Under the pieces are notes generated by a model. That model was not told the origin of the DNA. It did no database searches and saw only the letters and a list, made by a program, of their open reading frames with translations. Shown here piece after piece: positions 1 through 8,813 of a stretch of DNA of 64,000 nt. Where the stretch lies: NCBI RefSeq assembly GCF_001427305.1, contig NZ_LMFZ01000034.1, positions 354,085 through 418,084 on the forward strand, given 5' to 3'. Both the position numbers and the translations under genes were made by a program. Within the stretch, counting starts at the first letter, position 1. The number at the start of each line of letters is the position of its first letter. The DNA is from Duganella sp. Root1480D1 (GTDB lineage: Bacteria > Pseudomonadota > Gammaproteobacteria > Burkholderiales > Burkholderiaceae_D).

Positions 1-34
1 TTACAATTTGCGGTTTTGCACCGCAGGACTCCCA

Positions 35-601
35 GTGTCAGATAACGTCTACGCCGCACCGAACGCCAACTTCGACGAACCAAGCCATTCAGGCGTGGAC
101 GACCGCTTTTACGTGGTCTCCACGCGCAAGATGCTGACGCTGTTCTTCCTTACCTTCGGCCTGTACCACCTCTATTGGAATTTCCGGAACTGGCAGTTGC
201 ACAAACTCGCCACCGGCGAAGACCTCTGGCCGCTGCCGCGCGCCCTCTTCGCCATCTTGTTCACGCGTACCCTGTACCGGGAAATCGCCGCCTACGACTC
301 CACCGGCAATTGGCGCGACTGGGATTGTGAAACCTATGCGAACGGCATGGTATTCCTGATGTTCGCCGGCTACGCCCTTTCGTGGGGCGGCAAGAGTTCG
401 ACCTTCCTGACCGTAGTCTCGATCCTGCTCCTGCTCCCGATAGGCATATTGCTGAAGCAGGCCCAGGCCGAAGTCAACGCCCGCTGTGGCGATCCTGAAG
501 GCAGCAGTAACGATACCTTCACCGTTGCCAATATCATCTGGTGCACGCTCGGTGGCGTGATCTGGTTCCTGTTCGCGGTCGGCATGCTGCTCATCCCCTG
601 A
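35..601 (+). CDS. Hypothetical multi-pass membrane protein
   Basis: This 188-aa protein is not recognised by function. It starts best at the GTG at 35, because an AGGA lies six bases upstream; a longer reading from a TTG at 8 has no such signal. Hydrophobic stretches are visible near residues 33-50, 105-120, 125-140 and 170-188, so three or four membrane spans are likely. The N-terminal region has an aromatic-rich FGLYHLYW segment of the kind seen in small DUF4234-like membrane proteins, which is only a resemblance. It ends 22 bp before the convergent MFS gene. The upstream context is outside the window. Confidence 0.6.
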   Translation: MSDNVYAAPNANFDEPSHSGVDDRFYVVSTRKMLTLFFLTFGLYHLYWNFRNWQLHKLATGEDLWPLPRALFAILFTRTLYREIAAYDSTGNWRDWDCETYANGMVFLMFAGYALSWGGKSSTFLTVVSILLLLPIGILLKQAQAEVNARCGDPEGSSNDTFTVANIIWCTLGGVIWFLFAVGMLLIP

Positions 602-623
602 TGCATGCCCCCCGGGCCGCGCA

Positions 624-2078
624 TTAATCGGCTTTTTGGCCTGCCATGGGAATCTCCGGCAGGAACAGCAGCACGATCAGGCCTAGCAGCACCAGCACAG
701 CACCCGCGCCGAAGATGCCGGCAATCGCGTGGCGGTACACGGTCACCGTGGACGGCAACACGCTGATGCCCGGCCCCACCGCCGCCACGGCCTTTACGCC
801 ATGGATGTGCAGCGAACGCGCCAGCATGGCGCCCGAACCCGTCACGCCCAGCAAGCCTCCCAGCGAGCGGAAGAAAGTCAGCATCGCCGTTCCCACGCCG
901 CGGCGCGGCAGCGGCAAGGCGTTCTGCACTGCGATGGTCATGTTGGGCATCACCAGTCCCAGGCCGGCGCCAAGCAGGAAGATTGCCGGCTCGATGACCC
1001 AGTAGCCCCAACCTGCCTCCATTCCCAGTGCCAGCGTGGCAAATGCCACCAGTGCGGCGACCAGCCCACCCTGTTGCACGCCCTTGTACTTGCCGGTGCG
1101 CGCCAGCCGGCGCCCGCTCAGCATCGAGGAGCCAACCAGGCCAATCATCATGGCCACGGTCAGCAAGCCCGAACTGGCGGGGCTGCTGCCCATTACCACC
1201 TGGAAGAACAAGGGGAAGAACACGGTGGCGCCCATCAGGCCCATGAAAGTCAGCGCCATCACCACGCTGGCGATATTGAAGACCCGGTTGCCGAACAAGT
1301 CCGGCGGCAGCACCGGCTCCGGCACCTTGCGCACATGCACCGCCAGCCAGCTGCCCAGCACCACGGCCAGCACGCAGCAGACCCGCACCTGCAGCGAGTC
1401 CCAGGCCCATTCGGTGCCGCCCAGCGCCAGCACCAGCAACGCAGACGTGATCGAGCCGGTCATCAGTACTGAGCCCAGGTAATCGACGCGGTGCGCATGG
1501 TGCACCTTTTCCTTGTGCAGCGCCCGCGCAATGGCGTAGAAAGCCACGGCGCCAACCGGCAGGTTGACGTAGAAGGTCCAGTGCCAGGACAGCGCATCGG
1601 TAATCAGGCCGCCCAGCACGGGGCCCAGCAGGCTGGTGGCAGCGTACACCACCGGCACCATGCCCATGCGCTTGCCGCGTTCCGCAGGCGGAATGATGTC
1701 GGCGATGATGATCTGCGCCAGCGGCAGGAAGCCGCCTGCGCCCACGCCTTGCAGCGCGCGGAACACGATCAACTGCGTCATGTCCTGCGCCAGGCCGCAA
1801 AGCGCGGAGCCAAGCAGGAAAGCGCCCATCGCGGCGAAGATCATTGGCCGGCGGCCGTACTGGTCGGCCAGCTTGCCGTACAGCGGCATGGTGGCGGTGG
1901 AGGCCAGCACATAGGCCGTCACCACCCAGGACAGGTGGGCCATGCCGCCCAGGTCGGCCACGATGCGCGGCAAGGCGGTGGCAACGATGCTCTGGTCCAG
2001 CGCACTGAGGCCCAGCACGGCCATCATGGCCAGGTAGACGGCGCGGATTTCGCGCTCGGTAACGGGGGTGTCCTTCAT
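624..2078 (-). CDS. MFS drug:H+ antiporter, DHA2 (EmrB/QacA-like) family
   Basis: A 484-aa inner-membrane transporter predicted to export drugs or other toxic compounds using the proton gradient. The N-terminus carries the DHA2 signature ALDQSIVATALPRI, followed by the motif-A-like loop GKLADQYGRRP and the antiporter motif C region GPVLGGLITD. The length and hydrophobic pattern fit the 14-span class. Its start codon overlaps the stop of the upstream MarR gene by four bases, so the two genes form an operon and the pump is very probably controlled by that regulator. The substrate cannot be told from sequence. Confidence 0.9.
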   Translation of the reverse strand: MKDTPVTEREIRAVYLAMMAVLGLSALDQSIVATALPRIVADLGGMAHLSWVVTAYVLASTATMPLYGKLADQYGRRPMIFAAMGAFLLGSALCGLAQDMTQLIVFRALQGVGAGGFLPLAQIIIADIIPPAERGKRMGMVPVVYAATSLLGPVLGGLITDALSWHWTFYVNLPVGAVAFYAIARALHKEKVHHAHRVDYLGSVLMTGSITSALLVLALGGTEWAWDSLQVRVCCVLAVVLGSWLAVHVRKVPEPVLPPDLFGNRVFNIASVVMALTFMGLMGATVFFPLFFQVVMGSSPASSGLLTVAMMIGLVGSSMLSGRRLARTGKYKGVQQGGLVAALVAFATLALGMEAGWGYWVIEPAIFLLGAGLGLVMPNMTIAVQNALPLPRRGVGTAMLTFFRSLGGLLGVTGSGAMLARSLHIHGVKAVAAVGPGISVLPSTVTVYRHAIAGIFGAGAVLVLLGLIVLLFLPEIPMAGQKAD

Positions 2079-2533
2079 GGGCTTCCGATGAGATTCAGGG
2101 GTTCGATGGCAGCTTCCAGCGCGGATAGTTGGGCCGGCGTCAGGCCGGCGATGCGCTGCGCCATCCAGTCGCGGCGCTTGTCGCGCAGGGCTTCGATGCG
2201 CTCGGTGCCGAGCGCGGTGGCCTGCAGGCCGGAGCGGCGCCGGTCTTGCGGATCGGGCGCGCTGCGTTCGACCAGGCCCGCCTCCTCCATCGACTTGATA
2301 TGGCCACTCATGGTGGCGGCCCGCACGTTTTCCATGCGCGCCAGTTCCGCCACGCCGATGCCAGGCTGCTCCTGGATGATGGCCAGCAGCATGTACTGCA
2401 CCAGCGGAATATCGCCGCCGTTTTCGCTGGCGTCGCGCCGCATCTCGCGTACCAGCCGTTTCAGTGTCAGGCGCAATGCCTCGCTGGCGGCAAGCACGCG
2501 CGGCGACAAGCTTGCTTCATGTTTTTTTGGCAT
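2075..2533 (-). CDS. MarR family transcriptional regulator
   Basis: A 152-aa winged-helix repressor. The recognition-helix region reads VAELARMENVRAATMSGHIK and the wing region has DPQDRRRSGLQAT, the typical MarR D-x-R-D/R pattern. It is the first gene of an operon with the DHA2 efflux pump (4-bp overlap), a common arrangement in which the regulator represses both genes until a toxic ligand binds. A perfect 7-bp inverted repeat with a one-base centre sits 14-28 bp upstream of the start codon and is a good candidate autoregulatory operator. Confidence 0.9.
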   Translation of the reverse strand: MPKKHEASLSPRVLAASEALRLTLKRLVREMRRDASENGGDIPLVQYMLLAIIQEQPGIGVAELARMENVRAATMSGHIKSMEEAGLVERSAPDPQDRRRSGLQATALGTERIEALRDKRRDWMAQRIAGLTPAQLSALEAAIEPLNLIGSP

Positions 2534-2546
2534 TACTCACGATAAT

Positions 2547-2561
2547 TAGGTAGGCTACCTA
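2547..2561. promoter_or_regulatory. Candidate MarR operator (15-bp palindrome)
   Basis: The sequence TAGGTAG-G-CTACCTA is a perfect inverted repeat with 7-bp arms. It lies just upstream of the marR start codon at 2533 and overlaps the stop codon (2555-2557) of the neighbouring gene. The position and the AGGTAG/CTACCT form match MarR-type operators; binding is inferred. Confidence 0.6.
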
Positions 2562-2947
2562 CCCATATTACCGGATTTCCCCTGGCCGCGCAAAAGCGCC
2601 AGCAGGTGTTCGCGCGCAGCGGCCAGCGTCATGCCCTTCTCCTGCAAGTGCGGCAGCAGTTTCTCGAACATTTCGCGGCGCCGGGCGCCGGCTTCGGAGA
2701 TATCGCGCCGGTCGCTGAAGAAGTCCATCAGCGTGGAGCCGCACAGGCAATTGCGGTAAGCCTCGACAATCGCAACGCTGTCGTCATCGAAGCCTTGCTT
2801 GAGGCCTGTGATGTCGCGGCGGACCGATTGGGTTTGCTGCATGAACTCCTGCGCGGTGGCGAACACCCGTCCGCAATAGCCGCAATGCTTGGGGAAGGCC
2901 GACGCGGCCAAGGCCTGCAAGCCTTCGAAGAAAAGACGTTCCTCCAT
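2555..2947 (-). CDS. Hypothetical protein with a CxxC motif
   Basis: A 130-aa cytoplasmic protein of unknown function. The start chosen is the ATG at 2947, preceded by AAGAGG on the minus strand; a longer frame to 3019 lacks a signal. The motif KHCGYCGRVF near residues 20-29 is a CxxC pair that could bind metal or be redox active, and CLC follows near residue 66. The rest is charged and helical. It is divergent from the Rieske oxygenase gene, and its stop codon lies inside the candidate MarR operator of the next gene on the same strand. Confidence 0.6.
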   Translation of the reverse strand: MEERLFFEGLQALAASAFPKHCGYCGRVFATAQEFMQQTQSVRRDITGLKQGFDDDSVAIVEAYRNCLCGSTLMDFFSDRRDISEAGARRREMFEKLLPHLQEKGMTLAAAREHLLALLRGQGKSGNMGR

Positions 2948-3017
2948 TTTTGCAACCTCTTTCTTCCAGTGCGCTGCAATTTGTGAGAGAGTGAATCTTT
3001 CGCACCGCGGAGCACAC

Positions 3018-4082
3018 ATGACCCCTCAGGAGCATTGCCGTATCGAACCGCTGGACCGCGCCCACGCGCTGCATGCCAGCTTTTACACCGACCAGCAATG
3101 GCTGGAATTCGAACAGCGCGAAGTCTTCGGCTCGACCTGGCAACTGGCGGCGCACACGGGGGAACTCGCTGCGGCCGGCGACCATGTGGTGGGCGATATT
3201 GCCGGCAAGCCGATCCTCATCATACGCCAGCCCGATGGCAGCCTGCAGGCTTTCTTCAACGTCTGCCGCCATCGCGCCGGGCCGCTCGCGACCTGCAATG
3301 GCAAAGGTGCGCGAGCGCTGCACTGCAAATACCACGGCTGGACTTACGAACTGGATGGCGCCCTGCGCGCCGCCACTGAAATGCAAGGCGCGGCTGGTTT
3401 CGACAGGTCGGCGATCCGCCTGCCCCGCATCCAGGTGCGCGAGTGGCAAGGCCTGGTGTTTGTGGCGCTGGACGAAGCCACGCCGCCGTTCGAACAAGTC
3501 TTCGCCGGCATCGCCGAGCGCATCGCACCGGCCGACTTGTCGCACATGCGTTTCGCCAAACGCGACACCTACAAGCTCGAATGCAACTGGAAGGTCTATA
3601 TCGACAATTTTCTCGAGGGTTATCACCTGCCCTTTGTCCATCCCGGCCTGTCGAAGGTGCTCGACTACCGCGTCTACGACACCGAACTGGCGCAATGGCA
3701 TTCGCTGCAGCATTCGCCGCTGCGCAACAACGACGGCATCTACGGCGACGGCAATGCCTGGTACTACTTCATCTACCCCAACATCATGCTGAACATCACG
3801 CCGGGCCGCTTGCAGACCAACCGCATCCTGCCGCTCGGCCACCGCCAATGCATCGTGGAGTTCGACTATTACTACACCGACGATCCCGAAGTGCAGGCAC
3901 GCGTACAGGCCGAGCAAGCCTTCAGCGACGAGATCCAGGCGGAGGACATCAGCATCTGCGAGCATGTCCAGCGAGGCCTGGCATCCGGATCGTACAGCGC
4001 TGGGCGCCTGAACCCGAAGCGCGAAAGCGGCGTGTGGCATTTCCAGAACCTGTTGCGCGCCGCCTATGCACGCCACGGATAA
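3018..4082 (+). CDS. Rieske-type ring-hydroxylating oxygenase, alpha subunit
   Basis: A 354-aa oxygenase component. The Rieske [2Fe-2S] ligands are visible as C83-x-H85 in NVCRHRAGPL and C103-x2-H106 in CKYHGWTY. The mononuclear iron site is in DNFLEGYHLPFVHPGL, with H203 and H208. This pattern resembles the choline/carnitine monooxygenase and glycine-betaine demethylase group more than benzene-type dioxygenases, so a quaternary amine or small aliphatic substrate is possible but unproven. No reductase gene is adjacent. The ATG at 3018 is chosen over an upstream in-frame extension. Its end overlaps the permease gene by 17 bp, suggesting that the permease imports the substrate or a related compound. 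Confidence 0.85.
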   Translation: MTPQEHCRIEPLDRAHALHASFYTDQQWLEFEQREVFGSTWQLAAHTGELAAAGDHVVGDIAGKPILIIRQPDGSLQAFFNVCRHRAGPLATCNGKGARALHCKYHGWTYELDGALRAATEMQGAAGFDRSAIRLPRIQVREWQGLVFVALDEATPPFEQVFAGIAERIAPADLSHMRFAKRDTYKLECNWKVYIDNFLEGYHLPFVHPGLSKVLDYRVYDTELAQWHSLQHSPLRNNDGIYGDGNAWYYFIYPNIMLNITPGRLQTNRILPLGHRQCIVEFDYYYTDDPEVQARVQAEQAFSDEIQAEDISICEHVQRGLASGSYSAGRLNPKRESGVWHFQNLLRAAYARHG

Positions 4083-5415
4083 AGGCAAGCCGCTCGGCTT
4101 CTGGATGTGCACCTCCCTGATCGTGGGGAATATGATCGGCATGGGCATCTTCATGCTGCCCGCCGCGCTGGCGCCGTTCGGCAGGAACGCCTTTGCCGGG
4201 TGGGCGATCACCGTGATCGGCTGCCTGTTCATCGCCCACGTCTTTGCGCGGCTGGCGCGCGCCATGCCGGACGAGGACGGGCCCTACGGCTACTGCCGCC
4301 GCGCCCTCGGCAATGGCGTCGCCTTCTTCACCATGTGGTGCTATTGGGTGTCGATCTGGGTCACCAATGCGGCACTGGCAATCGGCATCGTGGGCTACCT
4401 GACCACGCTGCTGCCGGCACTGTCGTCCCATCCCGCCCTGCCGCCGCTGGCGGCCATGGCCATCATCTGGTTCTTCGTGCTGGTCAGCTTGCGCGGGGCG
4501 CTGGCTTCGGGCCGGGTGCAGCTCGTATCGGCAGCGCTCAAGCTGTTGCCGATGGGAGCCATCGTGCTGCTCGGCGCATGGATCTTCGTCAGCAACGGCG
4601 CGGCATATGCGGCGCACCTGCCGCCGACCCCGTTCACCCTGGATGGCACGGCCGCTGCCGGCACTATCGCCTTGTTCGCCATGCTGGGCGTGGAATGCGC
4701 CGCCCTGCCGGCCACCAAGGTGCACCAGCCGGAGCGTACCATCCCGCGCGCCACGATCGCAGGCACACTGGTGGCGGCAGTGGTGTATGTGCTGGTCTGC
4801 ACCATTCCCATGCTGCTGTTGCCGCAGGCGGAACTGGCCGCATCCAATGCCCCCTTCGTCGACCTGTTCCTCCGCTACTGGGATGCCGGCAGCGGACATT
4901 GGCTGGCAATTGCCGTCATCTTCAGCGGCCTGGGTGCGCTGAACGGCTGGACCATGCTGGCAGGCGAAGTCACCGCCTCCATGGCCCGCCACGGCATCTT
5001 TCCCGCTGCGCTGAAAGCGGCCAACCGCCACGGCGCACCAGCCCGGTCGCTGCTGCTGGTGGGGGCACTGGCCAGCGTGATGAGCGCGATGAACTACAGC
5101 CGCTCCATGGCCGAGGCCTTTACCTTCCTGACGCTGGTGGTGACGGCAGCCAGCATGCCGCTCTACCTGGTTGGCGGCGCCGCGGTATTCACGCTGCACC
5201 GGCGCGGCGTGCTGGCGCGCGGCACGGCGCTGTCGCTGAGTGCGGTGATGACCTGCGTGTTTTCGCTCTGGGCCTTTTACGGCATGGGCAAGGAAGCCTT
5301 CTGGTGGGGCGTCGCCCTGGGCGCGATCAGCCTGCCGGTGTTCTGGCTGGTGCGCTGGCGACAGAAGGCGCAGCAGGCTGAAGGCAATACGCCACCAGCA
5401 GCAGCGCCGCAGTAA
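4066..5415 (+). CDS. APC-family amino acid/polyamine permease
   Basis: A 449-aa inner-membrane transporter of the amino acid-polyamine-organocation superfamily. The first span carries the family signature SLIVGNMIGMGIFMLPAAL, and the spacing of about 12 hydrophobic segments matches AdiC/PotE-like antiporters. The gene begins inside the last codons of the Rieske oxygenase gene (17-bp overlap), so the two are co-transcribed and probably work on the same amino compound. Its 3' end overlaps the convergent hydroxylase gene by 89 bp. The substrate is not determinable from sequence. Confidence 0.85.
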   Translation: MHATDKGKPLGFWMCTSLIVGNMIGMGIFMLPAALAPFGRNAFAGWAITVIGCLFIAHVFARLARAMPDEDGPYGYCRRALGNGVAFFTMWCYWVSIWVTNAALAIGIVGYLTTLLPALSSHPALPPLAAMAIIWFFVLVSLRGALASGRVQLVSAALKLLPMGAIVLLGAWIFVSNGAAYAAHLPPTPFTLDGTAAAGTIALFAMLGVECAALPATKVHQPERTIPRATIAGTLVAAVVYVLVCTIPMLLLPQAELAASNAPFVDLFLRYWDAGSGHWLAIAVIFSGLGALNGWTMLAGEVTASMARHGIFPAALKAANRHGAPARSLLLVGALASVMSAMNYSRSMAEAFTFLTLVVTAASMPLYLVGGAAVFTLHRRGVLARGTALSLSAVMTCVFSLWAFYGMGKEAFWWGVALGAISLPVFWLVRWRQKAQQAEGNTPPAAAPQ

Positions 5416-6442
5416 CGGCACCGACCAGTGCCAGCCTGGCGGGTAGCGCCAGCGTCGCTGCATTCGCGATCAACTGGTTCTGCATGACCACGGCGGCGGC
5501 AAATGCCAACAGCGCGGCGATGGTCCAGCGCGCACCGCCAGTAGCCGCACGGGTCGCGGTGAACAGGCGGCCCGGCGGCAGCGTGAAGGCCGGCCACGGA
5601 TCGGCAGCGGCGACATCGGCCGGGCGCCAGCCGGTATGGCGGAACCACAGCGCGAACTTGTCGCGCCAGCGCGCAGTGCGCACAGCGTCATGCCACATCA
5701 CGGCCGGCCAGGCGAATTGCGCCCACACCGCATTCCAGCCCGGGCCGCCCTTGCGCACGCCGTACACGCAGTCCTCGCTTTCTTCGATATAGGTGCCGAA
5801 CAGGCGGTCCCAGACCATCAGCGTGGCGGCGTAATTGCGGTCCAGGTAGACGTCGTTCACGGCATGGTGCACGCGATGCGCACTGGGCGTGTTGAGGATA
5901 CCTTCGAGCAGCGGCACGCGCCCTATCAGGCGGGTGTGAATCCAGAATTGATAGAATTTGCTCAGCGTGAGCTGGATGATGAACACGCCCGGCGGGCAGC
6001 CAAGCAGCGCCAGCACCATGAACAGCGGCGCGTGGAATACATCCTGGAAGGCGCCCTGGCGCAGCGCGGTGGTAAGGTTGAATTCTTCGCTCTGGTGGTG
6101 CGGCGAATGCACCGCCCACAGGAAGTTGATCTCATGCGACCAGCGGTGCGCCCAGTAATAGACAAAGTCGAAGGCCATGAACGACCATGCCCAGGTCCAC
6201 ATGGAGCCAGGCGCCGACTGCCACAGCGACAAATGGCCGAACACCCAGCCGTAGGCCAGCAGCATGGCGGATTTGGTGAAAACTTCCAGCGTCACGGTCC
6301 AGATGCCGCAAGCCATGCTGGTCAGGCTGTCAGCCAGCGAATAAGCCTTGAACCGGCGGCGGTGCGCCAGCCAGGCTTCGGCCGCGATCAAGACCAGGAA
6401 AACAGGCGTGGCCGCAGCCACCAGCGCATTGTTATCGAGCAT
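5327..6442 (-). CDS. Sterol desaturase / fatty acid hydroxylase family protein
   Basis: A 371-aa integral-membrane di-iron enzyme. The histidine clusters of the family are all present: HRWSHE, HSPHHQSEE and HRVHHAVND, which bind the di-iron centre at the cytoplasmic face. Hydrophobic segments flank them, and two extra spans near residues 305-350 extend the C-terminus beyond the core domain. It overlaps the upstream gene by 11 bp, so both are transcribed together. The likely reaction is hydroxylation or desaturation of a lipid; the specific lipid is unknown. The last codons overlap the convergent permease gene. Confidence 0.85.
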   Translation of the reverse strand: MLDNNALVAAATPVFLVLIAAEAWLAHRRRFKAYSLADSLTSMACGIWTVTLEVFTKSAMLLAYGWVFGHLSLWQSAPGSMWTWAWSFMAFDFVYYWAHRWSHEINFLWAVHSPHHQSEEFNLTTALRQGAFQDVFHAPLFMVLALLGCPPGVFIIQLTLSKFYQFWIHTRLIGRVPLLEGILNTPSAHRVHHAVNDVYLDRNYAATLMVWDRLFGTYIEESEDCVYGVRKGGPGWNAVWAQFAWPAVMWHDAVRTARWRDKFALWFRHTGWRPADVAAADPWPAFTLPPGRLFTATRAATGGARWTIAALLAFAAAVVMQNQLIANAATLALPARLALVGAVTAALLLVAYCLQPAAPSVASAPARTPAG

Positions 6443-8057
6443 GCGCGGGCTTGGCGCCTGCCTTGCGGCCGAGCGCGCTGCGCAACACTTCGCCCACGGG
6501 ACGGTTCAACACCGCCGCGACAGTCTGCATGCGCCGGGAATCCAGCATGGGACGGGTATTCTGCGCCGCCAGGGCAGCTTGCGCAGCCTGGGCCGCGGCC
6601 AGGGCCTGGGCCTTTGCTTCGCGCCGCGCGGCGGCAGCGATGTCGGCCAGTTGCGCCAGCTGCACTTCGTTCGGGAAGCCTTCCACATAATAGCGGGGCG
6701 GGTAATCATCGGTGCGCTGCATCAGTGCACCGACCACCGGCATCGCGGCTTCCCAGGTCACGGTAATCGGCGGATCCAGGCTGGCAGGATCGGCAAAGTA
6801 CAGCAAATCGGTCTTCGGCAGCAGGCTTGGCATATCGCGCGTCCAGGTGCAGGCGCTGGTGCGGACTTGCTCCGGACCGAGCTTGCCGACCAGGTAGGTC
6901 ACCACGCAGCGATTGCGCCCACTGGCCCATTCGTGCGCTTTCAGCAGCTCTTTCTGCAGGCGGTAATCGTTGCCCTCCACGTACTTGGACAAGCTGTTCA
7001 GGCGCCGCGTCAGGCTTGGCGGCACGAAGATTTGCCAGCGGCCATCCACCAGGCGCAGCAAGCGGGGCATGACCATCTTTTCTTCGCGCATGGCGGAAAT
7101 CGCCGCTTTCAGCATCGCGTCCATCGCCACTTCGTTCTTGTCGCTGCACACCATCAGCATGCCGCGCGTGGGCACCATGACCACCGGGCGGCCTTCGGGG
7201 ACGGCAGCTTCGATCAGCTCCGGCAGCAGCATGCGCGACGAATCGTAGCCATCGTCCCAGCCGCCGCCGAAGACGCCCTGGGGCGAAGGCAGCAGCGGCG
7301 CGGTGGAGCGCGCGCGCAGGTTGGCAAAGGCGGCTTCGAACGCCGCATCTTCCGTCATGTCCCAGGCTTCCAGGTGGGCGCGCGCCACGCGGTGCACCAC
7401 CGTGCCCCGATGGAATGCCAGGCCCATTTCCAGACCTTCGCAGATCGGCCGGAACAGCAGGGGCGAATAGCCACGGGCCGCGGCCAGCATGGCTTGCCCG
7501 CGCTCCGCACTGTTGCGCACGATCGGCAGCAGGTGGCGCACGGCCTCCTCCACCATGCCCGGCGTATTGCCCATCAGGACCATGCCGGCAGTGTGGCGCA
7601 GCAGATCCTCGCTGGCGGCCAGCGACACGGCCAGCCATTCCTGGTACATGTTCTCCAGCGGGACCAGCAATTCCAGCGGATACGGCGACTCGGGGCCGGG
7701 CACGCCAAACAGCTCGCCTTCTTCCGCCATGAAAGTCCAGCGCCGGCCCGGATCCAGCGACTCCAGGTGCGACTGCAATTGCGCCGCGTATTCAGCCAGG
7801 GTGGCGCGCGCAGGAGGCGGCTTTTCCTCTTCGACTTCGCAACGGATGCCGCAGGTTATCAAGGCGTCGCGGAAACGCTCGGCCATGGCCCAGTCGATAC
7901 CTTTTTTCACGATCGCGCCATTGCCAGCGAGGATCGGGCGCACCGCTTCCAGCGGGCGGCGGAACAAAAGCATCAGGCGTGCTTCGACCCGCTCCTGCAG
8001 GAAGCCGTTTTGCACGCCAAGGGTTTTGATCCGATAAGTCGCCACGAAGCTCGCCAC
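6432..8057 (-). CDS. Hypothetical protein, DUF1444-like segment possible
   Basis: A 541-aa soluble protein without a recognised function. The start is taken as GTG at 8057, with AGG six bases upstream. The first 70 residues look like a small compact domain (RRPLEAVRPILAGNGAIVKK), and the middle part has PVVMVPTRGMLMVCSDKNEV, which faintly recalls the DUF1444/YtpQ fold; this is a weak resemblance. A second similar motif, PITVTWEAAMPVVGALMQRT, occurs about 190 residues later. An Ala-rich helix (about residues 465-500) precedes a basic tail. It is in an operon with the hydroxylase gene downstream (11-bp overlap). Confidence 0.6.
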   Translation of the reverse strand: MASFVATYRIKTLGVQNGFLQERVEARLMLLFRRPLEAVRPILAGNGAIVKKGIDWAMAERFRDALITCGIRCEVEEEKPPPARATLAEYAAQLQSHLESLDPGRRWTFMAEEGELFGVPGPESPYPLELLVPLENMYQEWLAVSLAASEDLLRHTAGMVLMGNTPGMVEEAVRHLLPIVRNSAERGQAMLAAARGYSPLLFRPICEGLEMGLAFHRGTVVHRVARAHLEAWDMTEDAAFEAAFANLRARSTAPLLPSPQGVFGGGWDDGYDSSRMLLPELIEAAVPEGRPVVMVPTRGMLMVCSDKNEVAMDAMLKAAISAMREEKMVMPRLLRLVDGRWQIFVPPSLTRRLNSLSKYVEGNDYRLQKELLKAHEWASGRNRCVVTYLVGKLGPEQVRTSACTWTRDMPSLLPKTDLLYFADPASLDPPITVTWEAAMPVVGALMQRTDDYPPRYYVEGFPNEVQLAQLADIAAAARREAKAQALAAAQAAQAALAAQNTRPMLDSRRMQTVAAVLNRPVGEVLRSALGRKAGAKPAHAR

Positions 8058-8140
8058 GAATACCTAGTTGAAAAAATCGCAACAGCATTGTAAGTCATGC
8101 CGGGCGTTAACAGGCAGCAAACCTGTATCATGTTGGCCCC

Positions 8141-8737
8141 ATGCCACAAACCATTATATCTCTCGCGACTAGCGATTTAGTTGTAAAGAAAAGCCGTTTT
8201 CTCGGCTTTGTCCACCCTGTGGCAGACCGCAGCGAAGCCCAGGCCATCGTGGCACGCCTGCGCGTCGAGCATCCCGATGCAGCCCACGTATGCTGGGCCC
8301 TGCTGGCGGGTGGCCAGTCGGCAGCGGTCGACGATGGCGAACCGGGCGGCACCGCCGGCCGCCCCATGCTGGACGTGCTGCGCCACCAGGACCTGGAAGG
8401 CGTGCTGGCCGCAGTGGTGCGCTACTACGGCGGCATCAAGCTGGGCGCCGGCGGCCTGGTGCGGGCCTATACCGATGCGGTGGCCCAGGCCTTGCTGAAG
8501 GTTGAAAAAATCGCCATTGTGCGCTACACCGAATTGCGCTGCACCCTGCCTTATTCATTGGAAGGCTTGCTGCGGCGCGAGCTTTCCGCCGCTGGCGCCA
8601 GCCTGCTGGAAGTGAGCCATGACCAGCGCGTAACGCTGGCCTTCCGCATTGCGGAAACCGCCGCGCCAGCGCTGGTGGCCCGCCTGAATGATGCGGCCAG
8701 CGGCCAGCTCGAATGGCCCTCAGCAATTACTGAATAG
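8141..8737 (+). CDS. yigZ: YigZ/IMPACT family protein
   Basis: A 198-aa member of the conserved YigZ (UPF0029/IMPACT) family. Family hallmarks are KKSRFLGFVHPV near the N-terminus, DDGEPGGTAGRPMLDVL at about residues 65-81 and VVRYYGGIKLGAGGLVRAY at about 90-110. Bacterial members are cytosolic, two-domain proteins of uncertain role, proposed to bind nucleic acids or act in translation. The length equals that of the E. coli homologue (about 200 aa). It stands alone between a divergent gene and a diguanylate cyclase gene. Confidence 0.9.
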   Translation: MPQTIISLATSDLVVKKSRFLGFVHPVADRSEAQAIVARLRVEHPDAAHVCWALLAGGQSAAVDDGEPGGTAGRPMLDVLRHQDLEGVLAAVVRYYGGIKLGAGGLVRAYTDAVAQALLKVEKIAIVRYTELRCTLPYSLEGLLRRELSAAGASLLEVSHDQRVTLAFRIAETAAPALVARLNDAASGQLEWPSAITE

Positions 8738-8813
8738 TTTAAATAGTTACAAATAAATAATTTCCTATTAACAATTTTTGCGTTATTTCCCGGCTCTGGC
8801 TACTGTCGTAGAC

